Shown here piece by piece: positions 49,676 through 64,000 of a DNA stretch of 64,000 bases. Numbering within the stretch: the stretch's first letter is position 1; each line of letters starts with the position of its first letter. The position numbers and the translations under genes are program-made. The notes below the pieces were generated by a model. That model searched no databases and had not been told where the DNA came from. It worked only from the letters and a program-made list of their open reading frames with translations. Source of the DNA: Streptomyces sp. NBC_00670 (lineage in GTDB: Bacteria > Actinomycetota > Actinomycetes > Streptomycetales > Streptomycetaceae); NCBI RefSeq assembly GCF_036226765.1, contig NZ_CP109017.1:248001-312000 (forward strand), given 5' to 3'.

Positions 49676-51373
49676 GTGGGAGCAGGGAAGCTGACGGGGC
49701 GGGACGTCCTGGCACGGTCGGTGGGCGGACAGGCCCGGCGCGTCGGGCTCGGTGCGGCGCTCGGGTGCGTGCACCAACTCGGCGAGGCCCTGGTGCCGTT
49801 GCTCATCGGTGTCGTCATCGACCAGGCCGTCGCCGGCCGGGACGGCGAACGGCTGGTGCTGTGGCTGGTGGTGCTGGCCGTGATGTACGTGTGCCTGTCG
49901 TGGAGCTTCCGGCTGGGCGCCCGGGCCGGGGAGCGCGCCGCCGAGGAGGCCGCGCACACACTCCGGCTCGCGCTCGTACGGCGGGTCCTCGACGCGCGCG
50001 GCGGCGCCGAGGACGGGCGGCTCCCCGGCGAGCTGGTCAACGTCGCCACCGAGGACGCCAAGCGGGTCGGCGCGGTCAACATGGCGCTGATGAGCGGGAT
50101 CTGGGCCGTCGCGGGCGTCACCGTGAGCGCGGTGGCACTGCTGCTGACATCCGTGCCCCTCGGTCTGATCGTACTGCTGGGCACGCCGCTGCTGCTGTGG
50201 CTCGGGCATCTGCTGAGCAAGCCGCTGGAGCGGCGCAGCGAGGCCGAGCAGGACCGGGCCGCGCATGCCTCGGGCGTCGCCGCCGACCTGGTGGCCGGAC
50301 TGCGGGTGCTGAAGGGACTGCGCGCGCAGCGGGCGGCGATCGAGCGGTACCGCCGCACCAGTCAGGACTCCCTGGCGGCCACCCTGCGCGCGGCCCGGGC
50401 CGAGTCCTGGCAGACCGGGCTCGTCCTGACCCTCACCGGAGCGTTCCTCGCACTGATCGCGCTGGTGGGCGGGCGGCTGGCGCTCGACGGGTCCCTCACG
50501 CTCGGGCAGTTGGTGTCCGCGGTCGGCCTCGCGCTGTTCCTGCTCGGGCCGTTGGAGACGTTCGCCTGGGTCAACACCGAACTGGCGCAGGGGCGGGCCT
50601 CGGCCGCCCGGATCGCGCGGGTGCTGGACGCCGGGCCCGCCGTGGTGGGCGGGAGCGGCCCGGTGCCGGCGCCGGTGCGCGGGGAGCTGCGGCTGCGGGG
50701 CGTGCGGCTCGGCGGTCCGGACGGCGTCGATCTCGACGTACCGGCGGGGCGGCTGACCGGCATCGCGGTGACGGACCCCGCCGCGGCGGAGGCGCTACTG
50801 CGCTGTCTGGGCCGGGAGACGGACCCCGAAACCGGCTCCGTGGAGCTCGACGGCACCCCGCTGACCGCCCTGGACCCCACGGCGCTGCGGGGCGCGGTGC
50901 TCGTCGCGGCCCACGACGCCGCCCTGTTCGACGGCTCGCTCGCCGACAACGTGACCCTGGGGACGGAGTCCGCCGCCACGGAGGTCGACCCCGCCCTGGT
51001 CGCGTCCCGCGCCGACGAGGTCGCCGGTTCCCTGCCGTACGGTCTCGCCACCGCGGTGGGCGAGGGCGGCCGGTCGCTGTCCGGCGGGCAGCGGCAGCGG
51101 GTGCTGCTGGCGCGGGCCCTGCGCGCGGAGCCGCCCGTGCTGGTCGTGCACGATCCGACGACCGCCGTCGACGCGGTCACCGAGGCCCGCATCGCCGAGG
51201 GGCTGCGCGCGTACCGGCAGGGGCGCACCACGGTCGTGGTGACCAACAGCCCGGCCCTGCTCGCCGTCGCCGACCGGGTCGTCCTGCTCGACGGCGGCCG
51301 GATCGGCGCCGAGGGCCGGCACGCGGACCTCGTACGCACCCACCCGGCCTACCGGACGGCGGTGCTCGCGTGA
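49676..51373 (+). CDS. ABC exporter half 1 (degenerate Walker A/B, intact signature)
   Basis: A 565-residue exporter half: six transmembrane helices (to about 310), then an ATPase domain. GTG 49676 lies six bases after GGAGG; the TTG at 49670 is too close. The ATPase is worn: the Walker A place reads LTGIAVTDPAAAEALLRCL with no GxxGxGK, and Walker B is VLVVHDPTTAVD with His and Asp for the usual Asp-Glu. The signature SLSGGQRQRVLLARAL is perfect. It can therefore lend its signature to the partner half but cannot bind ATP canonically. An iron box precedes it, and the next gene overlaps at GTGA. It is probably the siderophore exporter. Confidence 0.88.
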   Translation: MGAGKLTGRDVLARSVGGQARRVGLGAALGCVHQLGEALVPLLIGVVIDQAVAGRDGERLVLWLVVLAVMYVCLSWSFRLGARAGERAAEEAAHTLRLALVRRVLDARGGAEDGRLPGELVNVATEDAKRVGAVNMALMSGIWAVAGVTVSAVALLLTSVPLGLIVLLGTPLLLWLGHLLSKPLERRSEAEQDRAAHASGVAADLVAGLRVLKGLRAQRAAIERYRRTSQDSLAATLRAARAESWQTGLVLTLTGAFLALIALVGGRLALDGSLTLGQLVSAVGLALFLLGPLETFAWVNTELAQGRASAARIARVLDAGPAVVGGSGPVPAPVRGELRLRGVRLGGPDGVDLDVPAGRLTGIAVTDPAAAEALLRCLGRETDPETGSVELDGTPLTALDPTALRGAVLVAAHDAALFDGSLADNVTLGTESAATEVDPALVASRADEVAGSLPYGLATAVGEGGRSLSGGQRQRVLLARALRAEPPVLVVHDPTTAVDAVTEARIAEGLRAYRQGRTTVVVTNSPALLAVADRVVLLDGGRIGAEGRHADLVRTHPAYRTAVLA

Positions 51374-53181
51374 CCACACCGGCCCCCTCCCCCGCCTCCG
51401 CCCCCGCCTCCGCCTCCGCCTCCGCCGAGCTGCTCCCCACCGCGACCCCCGCCCGCACCCGGGCCGCCGTACGCGAACTGCTGCGTCCGCACCGGGGGTT
51501 GGCGGCGGCCGGGCTCGGGCTGATGGTGGCCGCCACGGCCGTCGGGCTGCTCACCCAGCCGCTGCTGGGCCGCATCGTCGACGTGGTCACCGAGCACCGC
51601 TCCGCCGACGCGCTCACCACCCCCGTCCTCGCCCTCGCCGCCGTCGCGGCCGTGCAGGGGGTCACCACGGCGCTGGGCATGTCCCTGGTGTCCCGGCTCG
51701 GCGAGACCGTCCTCGCCCGGCTGCGCGAACTGTTCGTGGAACGGGCGCTGTCCCTGCCGCTGGAGCGGCTGGAGCGGACCGGTTCCGGCGATCTCAACGC
51801 CCGGGTCACCCGGGACGTCTCACGGGTCGCCGAGGCGGTGCGCACGGCGCTGCCCGAGCTGGTGCGCTCCGGGCTGTCGATCGTGCTGACCGTGGTCGCA
51901 CTGGCCGTACTGGACTGGCGGTTCCTGCCCGCCGCGCTGCTCGCTGTACCCGTGCAGGCGCACACCGCGCGCTGGTACGTGCGCAACGCCGTGCCGCTGT
52001 ACGCGAAGGAGCGGATCGCCACCGGCGCCCAGCAGCAGCAACTGCTGGACAGCATCGGCGGGGCCCGGACCGTACGGGCCCACCGCCTCCAGGACGCCCA
52101 CCTCGGCCGGGTCACCGCACGCTCGCGCGGCGCCGTGGAGCTGACCATGCGCGGGGTGCGGCTGGTGCTGCGCTTCTACGGCCGGCTGCACATCGCGGAG
52201 TACGTGGGGCTCGCCGCCGTGCTGGTCACCGGGTTCTGGCTGGTGCGCTCCGGGTCGGTCTCGGTGGGCACGGCCACGGCCGCCGCGCTGTACTTCCACA
52301 GCCTCTTCGGCCCGGTCAACACCGCGCTCGTCCTCCTCGACGACGCCCAGTCGGCGACGGCGGGACTGGCCCGGCTGGTGGGTGTGGTCGACGAACCGCC
52401 GGCGCCCGTCACACGGTCGGACGACCGGGGTGCGGGCGACCCCTCCGTCGTGCTGTCCGGTGTCGTGCACGCGTACGTGCCCGGCCGGCCCGTGCTGCAC
52501 GGGGTCGACCTGGAGGTGCGGCCCAAGGAGCGGGTCGCGCTGGTCGGCACCACGGGCTCGGGCAAGACCACCCTGGCCAAGCTGGTGGCGGGGCTGCACC
52601 GGCCGCAGGAGGGGAAGGTCGAGGTCGCGGGCGTCGCACCCGACGAGTCCGGGCGCACGGTCGGACTCGTCACCCAGGAGGTGCACGTGTTCGCCGGGCC
52701 GCTCGCCGACGATCTGCGGCTGGCCCGCCCGGACGCGAGCGAGGAGGAGCTGCGGGAGGCGCTGACCGCGGTGGGCGCCCTGGGCTGGGTCGAGTCCCTG
52801 CCGGAGGGCATCGCCACGGTCGTCGGCGACGGCGGCCACCGGCTCACCGCCGACCGTGCCCAGCAACTCGCCCTGGGCCGGCTGCTGCTGGCCGACCCGC
52901 CGGTCGTGGTCCTCGACGAGGCCACCGCGGAGGCGGGCAGCTCCGGCGCACGGCTGCTCGACGAGGCCGCGGAGCGGACCCTGCGCGGCCGTACCGCCCT
53001 GGTCGTGGCGCACCGGCTCAGCCAGGCCGCCACCGCCGACCGGGTCGTCGTCCTGAGCGAGGGCCGGGTCGTGCAGAGCGGCACGCACGACCAACTCCGC
53101 GCCACCGAGGGGCCGTACGCGGACCTGTGGGCCGCCTGGTCCGGCAGCCGCTCCCCCGACGACGTCCACGAACCCGGCTGA
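51370..53181 (+). CDS. ABC exporter half 2 (intact Walker A/B, degenerate signature)
   Basis: A 603-residue exporter half: an Ala/Pro/Ser-rich N-terminus, six transmembrane helices, then an ATPase domain with a perfect Walker A (LVGTTGSGKTTLAKL, about 392-402) and Walker B (PPVVVLDEATAEAG). The signature LSGGQ is replaced by LTADRAQ in HRLTADRAQQLALGRLL. It complements the first half exactly: Walker motifs here, signature there, giving one working ATP site and one dead site. GTG overlaps the stop of the first half by four bases. With the neighbouring binding protein it suits siderophore export or recycling. Confidence 0.88.
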   Translation: MTTPAPSPASAPASASASAELLPTATPARTRAAVRELLRPHRGLAAAGLGLMVAATAVGLLTQPLLGRIVDVVTEHRSADALTTPVLALAAVAAVQGVTTALGMSLVSRLGETVLARLRELFVERALSLPLERLERTGSGDLNARVTRDVSRVAEAVRTALPELVRSGLSIVLTVVALAVLDWRFLPAALLAVPVQAHTARWYVRNAVPLYAKERIATGAQQQQLLDSIGGARTVRAHRLQDAHLGRVTARSRGAVELTMRGVRLVLRFYGRLHIAEYVGLAAVLVTGFWLVRSGSVSVGTATAAALYFHSLFGPVNTALVLLDDAQSATAGLARLVGVVDEPPAPVTRSDDRGAGDPSVVLSGVVHAYVPGRPVLHGVDLEVRPKERVALVGTTGSGKTTLAKLVAGLHRPQEGKVEVAGVAPDESGRTVGLVTQEVHVFAGPLADDLRLARPDASEEELREALTAVGALGWVESLPEGIATVVGDGGHRLTADRAQQLALGRLLLADPPVVVLDEATAEAGSSGARLLDEAAERTLRGRTALVVAHRLSQAATADRVVVLSEGRVVQSGTHDQLRATEGPYADLWAAWSGSRSPDDVHEPG

Positions 53182-53257
53182 GCCCCCGGCCCCTTCTCCC
53201 CCGTACGCCGCCCCCCTTGTTCCCACCCCGTGTCACCGACAACAGAAGGAACGCCCG

Positions 53258-54328
53258 ATGTCCCGTACCACCAGAGCCTCCCGGCTGACCGGTCTGCTCG
53301 CCTCCGTCCTCCTGCTCGCCGGAACGGCGGTCGCCTGCGGTTCCGACGACTCCGACTCCGGTGCGGCCGCGTCCGGGGACTCGGGCTCGTCCGCCGCGGC
53401 CGGCTCCTACCCGGTGACCATCGCCCACAAGTACGGCAGTACGACGATCAAGTCCGAGCCGAAGCGGATCGTCACGGTCGGCCTCACGGACCAGGACGCG
53501 GTCCTCGCGCTCGGCAAGGTGCCGGTCGGGACGACCGAGTGGCTCGGCGGCTACAAGGGCGCGATCGGCCCGTGGGCCAAGGACGAGCTCGGCTCCGCCG
53601 CCGCGCCCACCGTACTCAAGGACACCGGCACCGGCCCCCAGGTGGAGCGGATCGCCGCGCTGAAGCCGGATCTGATCCTCGCCGTCTACTCGGGGCTCAC
53701 CAAGTCCCAGTACGAGAGCCTGTCGAAGTTCGCCCCGGTCGTCGCCCAGCCGAAGAAGTACAACGACTACGGCGTGCCGTGGCAGGAGCAGACAGAGGAG
53801 ATCGGCAAGGCGCTCGGCCAGGCCGACAGGGCGAAGAAGCTGGTGGCGGGCGTCGAGGAGAAGTTCGACGCGGCCAAGAAGGCCAACCCGTCCTTCGCCG
53901 GGGCCTCGGCGGTGATGGCGACGCCGTACGACGGCACGTTCGTCTACGGCAGCGAGGACCCGCGCTCCCGGCTCCTGTCCGACCTCGGTTTCTCGCTGCC
54001 GGAGGATCTCGACAAGGTGATCGGGGACAAGTTCGGCGCCAACATCAGCAAGGAGCGCTTCGACCTGCTCGACCAGGACGTCGACGTGTGGATCGTGCCG
54101 GACACCACCTCGGCCGTCACCAAGCTGCACAAGGACAAGGTGTACGGGGACCTGAAGGTGGTGAAGGAGGGCCGCGAGGTCTTCGTCAAGGAGAGCGGCG
54201 ACTACGGCAACGCGGTGTCGCTGTCGACCGTGCTGAGCATCCCGTACGTCCTGGACCGCATGGTGCCGCAGCTCGCGGCGGCGGTGGACGGCAAGGCGTC
54301 GACGAAGGTGGATCAGCCGGCGTCGTAA
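53258..54328 (+). CDS. Ferric-siderophore binding lipoprotein
   Basis: A 356-residue lipoprotein. The signal peptide LTGLLASVLLLAGTAVACGS has a lipobox ending in Cys, followed by a Ser/Asp/Ala-rich linker. The body is a class III (FecB/FepB/BtuF) binding protein with two lobes joined by a long helix: RIVTVGLTDQDAVLALGKVP in the first lobe and VDVWIVPDTTSAVTKLHKDK in the second. It captures ferric siderophore outside the membrane and passes it to an importer, which is not in this window. ATG 53258 follows AGAAGGA. It is 76 bp after the exporter, probably in the same iron-regulated transcript. Confidence 0.92.
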   Translation: MSRTTRASRLTGLLASVLLLAGTAVACGSDDSDSGAAASGDSGSSAAAGSYPVTIAHKYGSTTIKSEPKRIVTVGLTDQDAVLALGKVPVGTTEWLGGYKGAIGPWAKDELGSAAAPTVLKDTGTGPQVERIAALKPDLILAVYSGLTKSQYESLSKFAPVVAQPKKYNDYGVPWQEQTEEIGKALGQADRAKKLVAGVEEKFDAAKKANPSFAGASAVMATPYDGTFVYGSEDPRSRLLSDLGFSLPEDLDKVIGDKFGANISKERFDLLDQDVDVWIVPDTTSAVTKLHKDKVYGDLKVVKEGREVFVKESGDYGNAVSLSTVLSIPYVLDRMVPQLAAAVDGKASTKVDQPAS

Positions 54329-54346
54329 CGTGCGCGGGGAGGACGA

Positions 54347-54379
54347 AGGGGGCGGGCCCGCGTACCGGGTCCGCCCCCT
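54347..54379. terminator. Bidirectional hairpin between the binding protein and MbtH genes
   Basis: A 14-bp stem with one G-U pair (54347-54360 with 54366-54379) and a 5-base loop, 18 bp after the lipoprotein stop and 12 bp after the convergent MbtH stop. Confidence 0.8.
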
Positions 54380-54391
54380 CTGCCGTGTGTC

Positions 54392-54595
54392 TCAGGCGCC
54401 CTCGGCCAGGCTCTTGGGCCGCATGTCCGTCCAGTGCGTCTCGATGTGGTCCAGGCACTCCTGGCGGCCCGCCGGGCCGTGGGCGACCGTCCAGCCCGCG
54501 GGGACCTCGGCGAACTCGGGCCACAGGCTGTACTGGCCCTCGTCGTTGACGAGGACGGAGTAGACGCCGTCGGGGTTTTCGAAGGGGTTGCTCAT
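54392..54595 (-). CDS. MbtH-like NRPS chaperone
   Basis: A 67-residue MbtH-like protein: [20 protein letters not shown] at the start, then the signature [18 protein letters not shown] and [17 protein letters not shown], with the three conserved Trp residues. These proteins bind the adenylation domains of NRPSs and are often needed for their folding and activity. It starts 43 bp after the NRPS stop, behind GAGGAG, so it is the last gene of the same transcript. Confidence 0.95.
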   Translation of the reverse strand: MSNPFENPDGVYSVLVNDEGQYSLWPEFAEVPAGWTVAHGPAGRQECLDHIETHWTDMRPKSLAEGA

Positions 54596-54638
54596 GCGGG
54601 AGTCTCCTCGTTCTGTGCGTGAGTGCGGATACGGGTGG

Positions 54639-64000
<9,362 letters not shown>

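Overview
The window is high-GC actinobacterial DNA and almost certainly Streptomyces. The evidence is strong GC bias at third codon positions, many GTG starts, Tat and Sec exported hydrolases, a TTAG...CCTAA iron box, and a rifamycin-associated element. The short C/G hairpin after the rph locus (7078-7103) is also of a kind common in streptomycete intergenic DNA. No tRNA, rRNA, CRISPR array, insertion sequence or prophage was seen. The regions below look like accessory, arm-type chromosome content.

Layout. (1) 1-2.9 kb: a plus-strand flavin monooxygenase operon (NtaA/SnaA-type C-terminus, LLM-type oxidoreductase, alpha/beta hydrolase, FMN reductase), then a lone VapB-like antitoxin and a very strong terminator. 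(2) 3.1-7.1 kb: an FAD oxidoreductase, then a rifampin phosphotransferase (rph) behind a rifamycin-associated element; rph is broken by one extra G in a G7 tract. (3) 7.1-8.7 kb: a divergent quinone-oxidoreductase/TetR pair with two copies of one operator. (4) 8.9-17.3 kb: an LppX/LprG-like lipoprotein and a 2325-residue exported GH92 mannosidase fused to three CBM6-like modules, two FN3 domains and a PAP2 acid phosphatase. (5) 17.3-19.8 kb: acetyltransferase, TetR and an exporter tied together by a shared operator. (6) 19.8-26.1 kb: a GntR-controlled catabolic cluster (DapA-family lyase, ketoglutarate-semialdehyde-type dehydrogenase, MHS symporter, DhaK and DhaL kinase subunits) with two near-identical operators. 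(7) 26-33.9 kb: small genes, MerR and LysR regulators, a two-component system, and a ROK regulator whose ribosome binding site lies inside a perfect hairpin.

(8) 34.1-41.3 kb: a cluster of exported enzymes suited to attacking fungal walls (barwin/expansin-like protein, GH19 chitinase, CAP protein, GH64 and GH128 beta-1,3-glucanases, a trypsin-like protease and a sulfatase), with a 62-bp perfect palindrome between two of the genes. (9) 41.6-49.5 kb: an MFS exporter, a YunG-like protein, a tannase/feruloyl-esterase homologue, a Tat-exported GH127-type arabinofuranosidase with a lectin tail, an SDR and a DoxX protein. The GH127-type gene carries the same 12-bp palindrome as the GH92 gene, which points to one LacI-type regulator for both.

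(10) 49.6-64 kb: an iron-regulated siderophore locus. It holds an iron box, two half-size ABC exporters whose ATPase motifs are complementary, a ferric-siderophore binding lipoprotein, an MbtH-like protein, and an NRPS that runs off the right edge. The NRPS reads (C?)-A(Ser)-T-C-A(Ser)-T-C-A(basic?)-T-E with no thioesterase. Its two Ser-type A domains share a nearly identical DNA block at a fixed 3051-bp spacing, a sign of recent duplication or gene conversion.
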